Source of the DNA: Microlunatus flavus
GTDB lineage: Bacteria > Actinomycetota > Actinomycetes > Propionibacteriales > Propionibacteriaceae
Direction of reading: 5' to 3'
Assembly (NCBI RefSeq): GCF_900110855.1
Contig: NZ_FOFA01000004.1
Location: 186,001 to 250,000 of the forward strand
Length of the DNA stretch: 64,000 nucleotides
Under the pieces are notes generated by a model that worked only from the letters and a program-made list of their open reading frames with translations, did not search any database and was not told the DNA's origin. Shown here one piece after another: positions 16,782-24,954 of this stretch (within the stretch, counting starts at the first letter, position 1; the number at the start of each line of letters is the position of its first letter). Made by a program: the position numbers and the translations under genes.

Positions 16782-18029
16782 TCAGCGCGTCCCGGCGAGC
16801 TCCGGCTCGCGGTGCTCCTCGAGCGTCGACGGCTCCTCCGGACGACGGCGGAACGGTGCGGCGAGCGCCGGCAGGACACCGCGGCGGTTGACGACGAGCG
16901 CCGCCGCCGCGAGCACGGCGTACACGGCGGTGAGGACCAGGCGCCCGTGGGTGCCGGGCACGACGAACTGCACCGCGAACAGCGCCAGCAGCGTCCAGGC
17001 CGTCCAGCGCGGGAAGCGCAGGGTCATCAGCACCGCGATCCCCATCAGCGTCTGGGCGATGGTCAGGCTGAACTCCTCGACCTGCCGCGCGTCGAGGTGC
17101 AGCGACGTCGAGCCGCCGCCGGCCAGGTACGCGACCGGCAGGCTGCCGACGAGCAGGGTCCACTGGTTGACCTTGGCCGAGATCAGCAGGCCCAGGGCCG
17201 CGCCGCCCTTGCCGCGCAGCGCGAAGATCACGGCCACGATCAGCTCCGGCGCCTCCGACGCCAGCGGCGCCAGCCACTGCACGAGCAGGAACTGGTCGAT
17301 CCCGAGCGCCTGGCCGCTGGCGACGAGGGCCTCGGCGAAGGGTTCGGCGCTCAGGAGGATCACGCCGGCCGCCACGACGAACATCGAGATGACGACGACG
17401 CGACGGCTCCGGGTGGGCAGGACCCCGATGCGGGCGGCCGGCCCGACCAGATCGGGCTCCTCGTCGTCGCCGCCGGCGGCGACGCGGACGAGGTAGAAGA
17501 CGAAGACGCCCAGCAGCACGAGCCCGAGCACCAGCGGGATCTGCCCGGAGGCGGGCACGACGAGGGCGAGCAGCGAGGCGAGCGCCAGGAAGCCGATCTC
17601 CACCCGGTACGCGGGGTCGAGCACGAGCGCGCGGACGCTGCGGCCCGTGCGCCGCCGGGCCACGGCGAGGGCGATGATCACCACGACCGACCACCCCACG
17701 CCGAGCAGCAGCCGGTTGGAGCCGGTCATGTTGGCCGCCGCGAACTGCACGTACTCGGGCCGCGAGCCCGCCGTGTAGGCGAAGTACAGGTCGACGGCGT
17801 ACTCGGGCAGCACGGCGATGACCGCGAGCACGGCGATCGCGAGACCGCCGGAGATGTCGACCTCGGCCGCCTCGGCCGCCCAGGCGAGCACGAAGGAGGC
17901 CGCGACGACGCCGGCGCCGAAGAGCAGCAGCGCGAGCCCGGGGGCGAGCTCGACGTGCGTCAGCCGGACGACGACCGCCGGGGCGGCCACCGCCAGGCAG
18001 AGCAGGACGGGTCGGAGGGTGCGCAGCAC
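16782..18029 (-). CDS. CaCA-superfamily cation:proton antiporter (CaxA/YrbG-like)
   Basis: A 415-aa integral membrane protein with about eleven hydrophobic helices in two Na/Ca-exchanger halves. The alpha-repeat motifs AVIAVLPEYAVDLYFAYTAG in the first half and LAPLASEAPELIVAVIFALRG in the second carry the paired acidic residues that bind the cation. It should export Ca2+, Na+ or a heavier divalent metal in exchange for protons. GTG 18029 follows CAGGCT by 6 nt, supporting a leaderless start; longer in-frame starts run across the divergent ArsR gene. A 10-bp inverted repeat at 18046-18075 lies just upstream between this gene and the ArsR gene, which suggests metal-responsive control. Confidence 0.85.
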   Translation of the reverse strand: MLRTLRPVLLCLAVAAPAVVVRLTHVELAPGLALLLFGAGVVAASFVLAWAAEAAEVDISGGLAIAVLAVIAVLPEYAVDLYFAYTAGSRPEYVQFAAANMTGSNRLLLGVGWSVVVIIALAVARRRTGRSVRALVLDPAYRVEIGFLALASLLALVVPASGQIPLVLGLVLLGVFVFYLVRVAAGGDDEEPDLVGPAARIGVLPTRSRRVVVISMFVVAAGVILLSAEPFAEALVASGQALGIDQFLLVQWLAPLASEAPELIVAVIFALRGKGGAALGLLISAKVNQWTLLVGSLPVAYLAGGGSTSLHLDARQVEEFSLTIAQTLMGIAVLMTLRFPRWTAWTLLALFAVQFVVPGTHGRLVLTAVYAVLAAAALVVNRRGVLPALAAPFRRRPEEPSTLEEHREPELAGTR

Positions 18030-18045
18030 GACGCCAGCCTGCCAA

Positions 18046-18075
18046 CGTTTCGTCAGTCGCGCAAATGACGAAACG
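18046..18075. promoter_or_regulatory. Candidate ArsR operator
   Basis: CGTTTCGTCA (18046-18055) is followed after 10 bp by its exact complement TGACGAAACG (18066-18075). It overlaps the -35 zone of the antiporter promoter and lies about 80 nt before the ArsR gene, a normal place for an autoregulatory metal-sensor site. Confidence 0.6.
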
Positions 18076-18152
18076 GAGGCTGGCCACCGACCTGCAGCGC
18101 CGTCGTGGCGCAGACGGGCCCGCGGACGGCGCAGGACGGGCAGAATGCTCGC

Positions 18153-18509
18153 GTGACCGCCGAGCCGACGGAGCAGCAGCTGGACGTCGCGGCCCGGACC
18201 TTCGCGCTGCTGGCCGCCCCCGTGCGCCTGCACCTGGTGACGCTGGCCGCCGCCGGCGAGCACGACGTGGGCACCCTGTCGGAGAAGGCCGGGGTGAGCA
18301 TCGCGACCGCGAGCCAGCACCTGACCAAGCTCCGGCTGGCCGGCCTCGTCAGCGCTCGGCGCGACGGACGGCGGCAGATCTACACGGTCGACGACCCGCA
18401 CGTGCTGACCCTGATCCACCAGATCTTCGACCACGTGGCGCCGGACGGCACTCTCGCGCCCGACCCGCCGTTCCCCCTGGGAGACCCCCGGGCGCGGGGC
18501 GACGCCTGA
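18153..18509 (+). CDS. ArsR/SmtB-family winged-helix regulator
   Basis: A 118-aa DNA-binding protein. ARTFALLAAPVRLHLVTLAA and GEHDVGTLSEKAGVSIATASQHLTKLRLAGLVSARRDGRRQIYTV give the ArsR fold: helix alpha-3, the recognition helix (about residues 48-61) and the beta wing. The usual alpha-3 metal motif ELCVCDL is replaced by EHDVGTL, so no cysteine ligand is present there. A C-terminal site with His residues (DDPHVLTLIHQIFDHV, three His) could bind Zn, Ni or Co as in alpha-5 sensors. GTG 18153 follows CAGAAT by 6 nt (leaderless); a GTG at 18105 is possible. It diverges from the cation antiporter, its probable target. Confidence 0.85.
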   Translation: MTAEPTEQQLDVAARTFALLAAPVRLHLVTLAAAGEHDVGTLSEKAGVSIATASQHLTKLRLAGLVSARRDGRRQIYTVDDPHVLTLIHQIFDHVAPDGTLAPDPPFPLGDPRARGDA

Positions 18510-18707
18510 CCTGCGCCCGGAGCTCCCGCCGCAAGCCCTGCCCGGAAGGGCTACGACCATCGTCCACTGCCGCGCCGAGCCCGCCGGGCTTAGCGTCGGC
18601 CCTGAGGAACGGCGTACGCCGAGGTGCGTCCTCCACGGCCGGCCGGCCGAACAGCATGAGGCGGGTCGCCTGCCGGCCTGCCGCCCCCGAAGAGAAGAGA
18701 GAGCCTG

Positions 18708-19121
18708 ATGACCACCACCTCGCCCACCCCGACCCGCAGCGCCACCCGACCCGCGGGCGGGCTCGTCACGGCGCTCCGCGTCTTCGCCGCGCTGGCCGCG
18801 GTCGTCGTGCTCTGGCAGTTCGTGACGGCAGGGCAGCTCCTGCCCCGTGGCTCGGAGGGGGCGGAGACCGGCCACGCGGCCGGCGCCATCGTCCTGCACG
18901 TGGTCAGCGGGCTGGCCGCGATCGCCGCCGTCGTGCTGTGGCGCCAGGGCGTCGTGAGCCTCGGGCTGGCCGCGCTGGCTGCCGTCGTGTTCGCCTTCGG
19001 CTTCCTGCAGGCCGCGCTCGGCGGCTACGACTCGCTCTACGTCCACATCCCCGGCGCGATGCTGCTGACCACCGGCGTGGTCTGGCTGCTCGTCGCCGTG
19101 GTGCGCCTGCGGCGCGTCTGA
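18708..19121 (+). CDS. Small integral membrane protein, function unknown
   Basis: 137 aa with four hydrophobic helices (about residues 19-40, 57-76, 81-101 and 109-132) and a short Thr/Pro-rich N-terminus. Conserved-looking features are the polar GSEGAETGHAAGAIVLHVVSG before helix 2 and GGYDSLYVHIPGAMLL before helix 4, each with a His that could face a cofactor, as in small heme- or quinone-associated proteins. I do not recognise the family. ATG 18708 has GAAGAGAGAG upstream. It follows the ArsR gene by 198 nt and is convergent with the ANTAR regulator, sharing the terminator at 19129-19161. Confidence 0.65.
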   Translation: MTTTSPTPTRSATRPAGGLVTALRVFAALAAVVVLWQFVTAGQLLPRGSEGAETGHAAGAIVLHVVSGLAAIAAVVLWRQGVVSLGLAALAAVVFAFGFLQAALGGYDSLYVHIPGAMLLTTGVVWLLVAVVRLRRV

Positions 19122-19128
19122 CGCGAAC

Positions 19129-19161
19129 GGTCCGGGGCGCCCTCCACGGGCGCCCTGGACC
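19129..19161. terminator. Bidirectional terminator between convergent genes
   Basis: A 13-bp stem with one G-T wobble (19129-19141 with 19149-19161) and a 7-nt loop fills the gap between the membrane-protein stop at 19121 and the ANTAR regulator stop at 19165. Confidence 0.75.
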
Positions 19162-19164
19162 GGG

Positions 19165-19785
19165 CTACTTCTTCTTCGCCCCGCCCGCGCCGTGCTCGAT
19201 GACGCCCTCGGCCACCTCGCGCATCGACTTGCGCAGGTCCATCGCCGTCTTCTGGATCCAGCGGAACGCCTCGGGCTCGGTCAGCCCGAGGCCCGTCTGC
19301 AGCATCCCCTTGGCCCGGTCGACCGCCTTGCGCGACTCGAGCCGCTCGGTCAGGTCGCTGACCTCCGCCTCGACCGCGCTGATCTCCGCGAACCGCGCCT
19401 TGGCGATCTCGATCGCCGGGATCAGGTCGGCCTTGCCGAACGGCTTCACCACGTACGCCATCGCCCCGGCCGCCCGCGCGCGGTCGACCAGCTCGCGCTG
19501 GCTGAAGGCCGTGAGCATCACGACGGGCGCGATGCGGTCGGTCGCGATCTTCTCCGCCGCGCTGATGCCGTCGAGCTTGGGCATCTTGACGTCCATCACC
19601 ACCAGGTCCGGCCGGAGCTCGGTGGTCAGCTCCACGGCGGCCTCGCCGTCGCCCGCCTGACCGACGACCTCGTAGCCCTCCTCCGTCAGCATCTCGACCA
19701 GGTCGAGGCGGATGAGCGCCTCGTCCTCGGCCACGACGACACGGGTGGGGGCGGTCTCCGACGCTGGAGTGTCTGCGCTTGTCAC
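19165..19785 (-). CDS. pdtaR: ANTAR-domain response regulator (PdtaR-like)
   Basis: A 206-aa two-component output protein that works on RNA. The receiver domain is at residues 15-130: acidic pair ED (20-21), phospho-acceptor Asp65 in LVVMDVKMPKLDG, Thr in MLTAF and Lys in VVKPFG. The ANTAR domain at about 140-200 (RKAVDRAKGMLQTGLGLTEPEAFRWIQKTAMDLRKSM) binds tandem hexaloop RNA hairpins to prevent termination. In mycobacteria the partner kinase is PdtaS and is encoded elsewhere; no kinase is seen in this window. GTG 19785 lies 6 nt after TAGAGT (leaderless). Streptomyces has this gene next to pyk, but here about 31 kb separates them. Confidence 0.92.
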   Translation of the reverse strand: MTSADTPASETAPTRVVVAEDEALIRLDLVEMLTEEGYEVVGQAGDGEAAVELTTELRPDLVVMDVKMPKLDGISAAEKIATDRIAPVVMLTAFSQRELVDRARAAGAMAYVVKPFGKADLIPAIEIAKARFAEISAVEAEVSDLTERLESRKAVDRAKGMLQTGLGLTEPEAFRWIQKTAMDLRKSMREVAEGVIEHGAGGAKKK

Positions 19786-19791
19786 GGCGAC

Positions 19792-19797
19792 ACTCTA
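19792..19797 (-). promoter_or_regulatory. -10 element of the leaderless pdtaR promoter
   Basis: TAGAGT on the minus strand ends 6 nt before GTG 19785. The same hexamer precedes polA. Confidence 0.5.
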
Positions 19798-19915
19798 ACG
19801 AGTCGTTTGTTACGGGCCCGAGGCTCGACCACCGCAGCCCTCCCGCGAGCAGGGCCCGCGCGGCCGGCCGTGTGGGACACTGGCCGACGCTCCCGCCCGT
19901 ACGTGGTGGGTGGGG

Positions 19916-19998
19916 GCCGGGGTGGCGGAAAGGCATACGCGGACGGCTCAAACCCGTCTGTCCGAAAGGACTTGGGGGTTCGAATCCCCTCCCCGGCA
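19916..19998 (+). tRNA. tRNA-Leu (anticodon CAA)
   Basis: An 83-nt class II tRNA. The acceptor stem pairs GCCGGGG (19916-19922) with CCCCGGC (19991-19997), discriminator A is at 19998, the anticodon loop CTCAAAC holds anticodon CAA, a long variable arm (GTCCGAAAGGAC) marks Leu/Ser, and the T-arm is GGGGGTTCGAATCCCCT. The 3' CCA is not fully encoded (ACC then C). It decodes UUG, a rare codon in such GC-rich genomes. Its 3' end borders a region without genes and then the catabolic block. Confidence 0.95.
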
Positions 19999-20414
19999 CC
20001 CGGTTCGTGCGTGGGTCGCCCTGCGTGCCGGGCTCGTACGGTCGCTCCCGCCCCCGCCCTCGCGATTCCCTGGCGCTGACGCACCTCCGCGGCGAGGCTC
20101 CGGCCTCAGGTGGACCGCGCCCCGTCCCGCCCTCGCCGCTGTGCTCCGCACGCTCCGCACGGCGGCAAACGCCCGACCCACCCGGACGGGGCGCCGTCCA
20201 CCTGAGACCGGCACTTCGCTGCTCCCTCACCGGCACGCGGCACCGGCTTGTCCGGTCGCCCACCTTGGGTCCCTTCAGCCCCGCGCCGCACGGCCCGTCG
20301 GCCGCTTGCGTCGGCGCGTCGCACCCCTCGTCCCCCAGACTCCGATCGGGTTCGCGCTCGGTCTCGCGCAGAGCACCGGTGCGCCCGGGCCCCGCTCTCG
20401 GACCCCGCTCGCGT
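19999..20414. other. Gene-free stretch after tRNA-Leu
   Basis: About 415 nt without a credible gene. It holds an inverted repeat TCAGGTGGAC (20106-20115) with GTCCACCTGA (20196-20205), 80 nt apart. No integrase remnant or second copy of the tRNA 3' end was found by eye near the far end of the catabolic region (51.3-51.4 kb). Confidence 0.5.
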
Positions 20415-21584
20415 TCAGGCGGGGACGCGCAGGGAGGGGCGGGTCGGGTCGAAGAGGGTGATGTCGTGGGGCGTGCGGCCGTCGATCGTGAGGTCGGCGA
20501 GGATCTCGCCCATCACCGGCACGAACTTGAAGCCGTGGCCGGAGCAGACCGACGCCACGACGACCTGCGGGTGCTCGGGGAGCGGGCCGACGACGAAGTC
20601 GCGGTCGGGCGAGGTGGTGTAGAGGCAGGTCATCGCCTTGACCAGCGGGCCGGTGAGGTGCGGGAACAGCTGCCGCGCCCGTGCGCGGGTGGCTTCGGTC
20701 TCGACCTCGGTCGTGGTGCGGTCGACGGCGTCCGGGTCGGCCTGGGCGAAGGTGTTGAAGAAGGCGAGCTTGAGCCCGCCGGCGGGCCCGTCGACCATCG
20801 GGAAGCCGTAGATGTCGCGGTTGTGGTCGGTCTCCTCGATGTAGACCGGCAGGTCGCGCCAGTGCTCGTACGAAACCGTCGAGAAGTCCGGCGTGAACCA
20901 GCAGACGACCTGCCGCTCGACGCGCAGGGCCAGGCCGAGGTCGGTGAGCAGCCGCGGGGCCCAGGCGCCCGCGGCGACGACGAGCCGGTCGGCGCCGTAC
21001 GTGCCCTGGTCGGTGGTGACCTCCACGCCGCCGCCGGGCGTCGCGCGCCAGGAACGGACGGGCTCGTCGTAGCGCAGCTCGGCGCCGTGCCGCGCGGCCA
21101 GGTCGAGGTTCGCGAGGATCGTCTCCTCCGGCCGGACGAAGCCGGCGTTCTCCTCGAACAGCCCGAGCGCGTGCTCGGCCGGGTCCATCGCCGGGAACCG
21201 TGCCCGAATCGCGTCGGCGTCGAGCACCTCGTGGGCCAGCCCGTACGCCTCGGCGGACCGCTTCGCCCCCGCGAAGATCTTCGAGTCCGGGTCGCCGACG
21301 TAGAGGCCGCCGCAGAGCGTGAGCAGGTCGCGCCCGCTGTCCTCCTGCAGCTGGTGCCAGCCCTCGTACGCGCGCCGCAGCAGCGGCACGTAGGCGGGCC
21401 CCTCGAAGTAGGACTGCCGCACGATCCGGGTCTCACCGTGCCCGGACCCCTGGTCGTGCGCGGGCCAGAAGCGCTCGAGGCCGAGGACGGAGAGGCCACG
21501 GGCGGCGAGCTGGTGGGCCGCGGCCGAGCCCATCGAGCCCAGCCCGGCGACGATGACGTCGGCGTGCCGGTCGGTCGTGGTCAC
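20415..21584 (-). CDS. FAD-dependent MSOX/MTOX-family amine oxidase (N-methyltryptophan/sarcosine oxidase-like)
   Basis: A 389-aa soluble flavoenzyme. The FAD site VIVAGLGSMGSAAAHQLAARG is near residues 10-30, and the C-terminal CSGHGFKFVP carries the Cys that covalently holds FAD in monomeric sarcosine and N-methyltryptophan oxidases. Its length matches that group (about 390). It oxidises secondary amines, probably an N-methyl or cyclic amino acid. GTG 21584 overlaps the racemase stop by 4 nt (GTGA), so both are translated together. That pairing suggests the substrate is the product of the racemase-family enzyme, for example a proline derivative. E. coli SolA-type activity remains possible. 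Confidence 0.85.
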   Translation of the reverse strand: MTTTDRHADVIVAGLGSMGSAAAHQLAARGLSVLGLERFWPAHDQGSGHGETRIVRQSYFEGPAYVPLLRRAYEGWHQLQEDSGRDLLTLCGGLYVGDPDSKIFAGAKRSAEAYGLAHEVLDADAIRARFPAMDPAEHALGLFEENAGFVRPEETILANLDLAARHGAELRYDEPVRSWRATPGGGVEVTTDQGTYGADRLVVAAGAWAPRLLTDLGLALRVERQVVCWFTPDFSTVSYEHWRDLPVYIEETDHNRDIYGFPMVDGPAGGLKLAFFNTFAQADPDAVDRTTTEVETEATRARARQLFPHLTGPLVKAMTCLYTTSPDRDFVVGPLPEHPQVVVASVCSGHGFKFVPVMGEILADLTIDGRTPHDITLFDPTRPSLRVPA

Positions 21585-22669
21585 GAGCGGCCTCCCTGCG
21601 CGGCCGCGACCAGCCGGGCCGCGAGCGGCGACGGCGGGGCCGCGCCCCAGGTGTCGGCGAGGGCGTAGCCCTGCGGGAACGGGTCGGTCGGGTCGACCCC
21701 GACCTGGCAGAGCTGGGTGATCCACGCCTGCCCGGCGACGCTGGGGACGACCGCGGGGACGCCGCCGACGGTGGTGAGCGACTCGATCCGGCTGTCGAAC
21801 CGCGAGCCGATGATCGAGGTGTGGACGAAGTCCTCGCCGACCTCGACGAGGCCGCGGGCGTGCATGACGGCGAGCCGCGCGGAGGTGCCGGTGCCGCAGG
21901 GCGAGCGGTCGAGGCGCCCGGGGCTGACGACGACGGCGTTCGCGGCCGTCAGCACGCCGTCCGGCGTCCGCGAGAGCGGGCCGGTCCACTCGAAGTTCGT
22001 GATGCCCGGGAACTCGGGATGCTCGGGGTGCACGGCGCTCAGCTGCTCGGCCGCGGCGAGCTTGATCACCTCACCGACCACGCAGAGGTCGCGCCCCTCG
22101 TCCGGCGTGATGCCGAAGCCGAGCGTCGCCGCGTCGACGAGCACGTACGCCATCCCGCCCCAGGCCACGTCGACGGCGACGGTGCCGAGCCCGGCGACCT
22201 CGACGGGCGCGTCGAGGTGGTAGGTCAGCGCCGGCTGGTTGGTGAACCGGACGGAGGTGACCTTGCCGTCGGCGCAGGTGCACTCCACCCGGATGAGCCC
22301 GGCCGCCGACTCCAGGGTGAGGTGGGTGACCGGCTCGACCATGGGGAGCATCCCGGTCTCGAGCAGCGCGGTGGTCACGCAGATCGTGTTGCTGCCCGAC
22401 ATCACCGGGTACTCCGTCGACTCCGCGATCACGTAGCCGAGCTGCGCCTCGGGGTGGCGCGACGGCAGGACGAAGTCGGCGCTGTTGATCACGTTCCCGC
22501 GCGGCTCCTGCAGCAGCCGGAGCCGCAGCTCGTCGCGGTGCTCGGTGAGGTACGCCCGCTTGTCGAAGATCGTCTCGCCGGGGACGTCGCCGATCCCGCC
22601 GGTGACCACGCGGGCGTTCTCGCCCCCGCAGTGCACGTCGACCACGTTCAGCACCTGGCTCCAGCGCAT
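21581..22669 (-). CDS. Proline racemase-family enzyme (Ser/Cys type, hydroxyproline epimerase or dehydratase)
   Basis: A 362-aa member of the proline racemase/4-hydroxyproline epimerase/trans-3-hydroxyproline dehydratase family. The first active-site position is Ser (VMSGSNTICV) where classical racemases have Cys (MCGH-like), and the second is Cys (DRSPCGTGTSARL). Ser/Cys members have been linked to 3-hydroxyproline dehydration and weak 4-hydroxyproline epimerisation, not proline racemisation. ATG 22669 has GAGAGG upstream; a longer in-frame start at 22771 runs into the divergent MFS promoter. It is the first gene of a two-gene unit with the amine oxidase. The divergent MFS/ornithine-cyclodeaminase pair supplies a possible transporter and a pyrroline-carboxylate reductase. 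Confidence 0.88.
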   Translation of the reverse strand: MRWSQVLNVVDVHCGGENARVVTGGIGDVPGETIFDKRAYLTEHRDELRLRLLQEPRGNVINSADFVLPSRHPEAQLGYVIAESTEYPVMSGSNTICVTTALLETGMLPMVEPVTHLTLESAAGLIRVECTCADGKVTSVRFTNQPALTYHLDAPVEVAGLGTVAVDVAWGGMAYVLVDAATLGFGITPDEGRDLCVVGEVIKLAAAEQLSAVHPEHPEFPGITNFEWTGPLSRTPDGVLTAANAVVVSPGRLDRSPCGTGTSARLAVMHARGLVEVGEDFVHTSIIGSRFDSRIESLTTVGGVPAVVPSVAGQAWITQLCQVGVDPTDPFPQGYALADTWGAAPPSPLAARLVAAAQGGRS

Positions 22670-22773
22670 CGCGACCTCTCCGCCGACCTCACGGCCGTGC
22701 CGTGTCCGTCCCGGGTCCGTCTCGCCCCCCGAGGCTCCGGACGCTACCGCGACGGTTCGGCCAGACTGCACCG

Positions 22774-23994
22774 GTGACCACGGCCGCTCCCCCCACCGCC
22801 CGCGGCCTGTCGACCCTCGTGCTGGGCCTCAGCCTGCTCGTCGTCGCGGCGAACCTGCGTCCCACCCTCACCGCGCTCGGCCCGGTGCTCGGACTCGTCG
22901 CGCAGGACACCGGCCTCAGCCCGTCGACGCTCGGCCTGCTGGGCTCGGTGCCTCTGCTGGCCTTCGCCGGGGTGTCGCCGTTCGTGCAGCTGCTCAGCCG
23001 CCGGTGGGGGCCCGACCACACGGTCTTCGCCGCGACGACGGTGATGCTGCTCGCGACGGTGGTGCGCTCGCTGCCGGGCCAGACGGTGACGCTGTGGGCG
23101 GGCACCATCGCGCTCGGTGCCGGCATCGCCGTGTGCAACGTGCTCGTCCCGGCCCTGGTCAAGCGCGACTTCCCGCGCGAGGTCCCCCTGATGACCGGCG
23201 CGTACACCGCGACGCTGAGCCTGTCCGCCGCCCTGGCGTCGGGCCTGGCCCTGCCCATCGGCGAGCGCGGCGGCTGGCGCGTCGGCATCGCGGTCTGGGG
23301 CGTGGTCGGGGTGCTGGCGCTGCTCGCCTGGCTGCCCCGGCTCCGGCGCCACGAGCGCGACGTGCCCGTCCCCGTCGCCGTGGTCCTGCCGAGGCCGGGC
23401 GAGGGCCGGACGGGCCGGGGCCGCTCGATGTGGCGCTCCCCGCTGGCCTGGCAGGTGACCGCCTTCATGGGGACGCAGGCGATCTTCTTCTACCTGCTCG
23501 TCACCTGGCTCCCGAGCATCGAGGTGGCCCGCGGCGTCGGCCCGGTGGCGGCGGGCTGGCACCTGTTCCTGTTCCAGGCGACGGGCATCGCCGGCGGCCT
23601 GCTCGTCTCGCTGGCCATGCGCGGGCGCCGCGACCACCGCCTCGCCGGCGTGGGCGTCAGCCTCGGGATGGCGATCTCGATGACCGGCCTGCTGCTGCTA
23701 CCGGCGCTCGACCTGGGGTGGCTGGTCGTCGGCGGCCTGAGCAGCGGGGCGTCGCTCGTGGTGGCGCTCTCGCTGGTCGCCGAGCGCAGCCGCACCACGG
23801 CCGACGCCGCCCGGCTCTCCGGCATGGTGCAGAGCATCGGCTACCTGCTCGGGATCATCGGCCCGATCGGCGCCGGCGCGCTGTTCCAGGCGACCGGGAC
23901 GTGGAGCGCGGTGCTGGTCGGCGTGGTGGTCGTCAACCTCGTCCAGCTCCTGGTGTCGCTGCTCGCGGGCCGCGACGCGTACGTGGAAGTCTGA
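22774..23994 (+). CDS. MFS transporter, CynX/NimT type
   Basis: A 406-aa carrier with about 12 transmembrane helices. The opening LSLLVVAANLRPTLTALGPVLGLVAQDTGLS (about residues 15-46) is the typical CynX/NimT/YeaN start, with the NLRP motif in helix 1. A central basic loop (RRHERDVPVPVAVVLPRPGEGRTGRGRS) separates the two halves. The substrate is probably an organic or amino acid anion; divergent transcription from the racemase-family gene points to an imino acid. GTG 22774 follows CAGACT by 6 nt (leaderless); a longer in-frame start at 22702 would overlap the divergent promoter. The next gene starts 5 nt after its stop. Confidence 0.88.
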   Translation: MTTAAPPTARGLSTLVLGLSLLVVAANLRPTLTALGPVLGLVAQDTGLSPSTLGLLGSVPLLAFAGVSPFVQLLSRRWGPDHTVFAATTVMLLATVVRSLPGQTVTLWAGTIALGAGIAVCNVLVPALVKRDFPREVPLMTGAYTATLSLSAALASGLALPIGERGGWRVGIAVWGVVGVLALLAWLPRLRRHERDVPVPVAVVLPRPGEGRTGRGRSMWRSPLAWQVTAFMGTQAIFFYLLVTWLPSIEVARGVGPVAAGWHLFLFQATGIAGGLLVSLAMRGRRDHRLAGVGVSLGMAISMTGLLLLPALDLGWLVVGGLSSGASLVVALSLVAERSRTTADAARLSGMVQSIGYLLGIIGPIGAGALFQATGTWSAVLVGVVVVNLVQLLVSLLAGRDAYVEV

Positions 23995-23999
23995 GCCGC

Positions 24000-24935
24000 G
24001 TGACCCTTCCCCACCTCGACGAGGCGGCCGTCCTGGCGCTCGGCCCGGCGGCCGCGGCGGACGCCCTGGAGCAGGCGCTGCGCGACGGGCTCGACCCGGC
24101 GAAGGGCGTGCCGCGCTCGTTCGTCGACGTGCCCGCGGGCGAGCTGATCATCATGCCGGCGGCCGGTGCGCGCCACGTCGGCACCAAGCTCGTCGGCGTC
24201 GCGCCCCGCAACGCCGAGCGCGGGCTGCCGCGCATCGGCGCGGTCTACGTCCTCTTCGACGCGACGACGATGCAGCCGGTCGCGACCCTCGACGGCACCG
24301 CGCTGACCACGCTGCGCACGCCGGCCACGAGCGTCGTGGCGCTGCGGCCGTGGCTGCGCGCCCAGGACTCCCCCCGTGACGTCGTCGTCTTCGGCGCGGG
24401 ACCGCAGGGCGTCGGGCACGTCGACGCGCTGGCCGCGGAGGTGCCGCTCGGCACGGTGACGTTCGTGGTCCGGCGCCCGGACGCGGTGACGCTCCCGACG
24501 ACCGGCCCCGCGGCCGCAGCCGGGCTGCTCGCCTCCGACGACCCGCGCGTCGCCGAGGCGCTCGGCACGGCCGACGTCGTGGTGTGCGCGACGACGGCCC
24601 GGACGCCGGTGTTCGACCCCGGCCTCCTCGGCGCCGATCGCCCGGTGCTCGTCGCCGCGGTCGGGTCGCACGAGCCCGAGGCCGCCGAGGTCGACATCGC
24701 GTACACCCGCTCGGCGACGGTCGTCGTCGAGGACGTGGCGACGGCGCTGCGCGAGTGCGGCGACGTCGTCCAGGCCGTCGACGTCGGCGCGGTCTTCGAG
24801 CGCGACCTGGTGCCGCTCGCCGCGGTCGCGCGAGGCGAGGCGCCCGTCGGCAGCGGCCGGGTGCTGTTCAAGGGCAGCGGCATGGCCTGGCAGGACCTCG
24901 TCGTGGCCGAGGCGGTCCTGGACGCGTACCGCTGA
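24000..24935 (+). CDS. Ornithine cyclodeaminase/mu-crystallin-family enzyme (possible pyrroline-2-carboxylate reductase)
   Basis: A 311-aa NAD(P)-binding protein. VVVFGAGPQGVGHVDALA (about residues 125-142) is the Rossmann GxGxxG, followed by FVVRRP at the end of the second strand. The N-terminal substrate half contains RSFVDVPAGELIIMPA and GTKLVGVAPRNAERGLPRIGAVYVLFD, with the Lys-x-Val/Arg pattern of the family. Members are ornithine cyclodeaminase, alanine dehydrogenase or delta1-pyrroline-2-carboxylate reductase. Next to a Ser/Cys racemase-family dehydratase the last is the best guess: trans-3-hydroxyproline to pyrroline-2-carboxylate to L-proline. GTG 24000 begins 5 nt after the MFS stop. 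Confidence 0.8.
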   Translation: MTLPHLDEAAVLALGPAAAADALEQALRDGLDPAKGVPRSFVDVPAGELIIMPAAGARHVGTKLVGVAPRNAERGLPRIGAVYVLFDATTMQPVATLDGTALTTLRTPATSVVALRPWLRAQDSPRDVVVFGAGPQGVGHVDALAAEVPLGTVTFVVRRPDAVTLPTTGPAAAAGLLASDDPRVAEALGTADVVVCATTARTPVFDPGLLGADRPVLVAAVGSHEPEAAEVDIAYTRSATVVVEDVATALRECGDVVQAVDVGAVFERDLVPLAAVARGEAPVGSGRVLFKGSGMAWQDLVVAEAVLDAYR

Positions 24936-24954
24936 CGCGTTGCCCGCCTGCTGA

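Noticed and set aside
20106-20205. Small gene or RNA in the gap after tRNA-Leu
   Set aside because: The short frames there lack a start signal and plausible protein sequence. Only a wide inverted repeat is visible.
19916-20414. Integrated element at tRNA-Leu
   Set aside because: No integrase, excisionase or transposase and no visible repeat of the tRNA 3' end near 51.4 kb. Kept only as a hypothesis about gene order.
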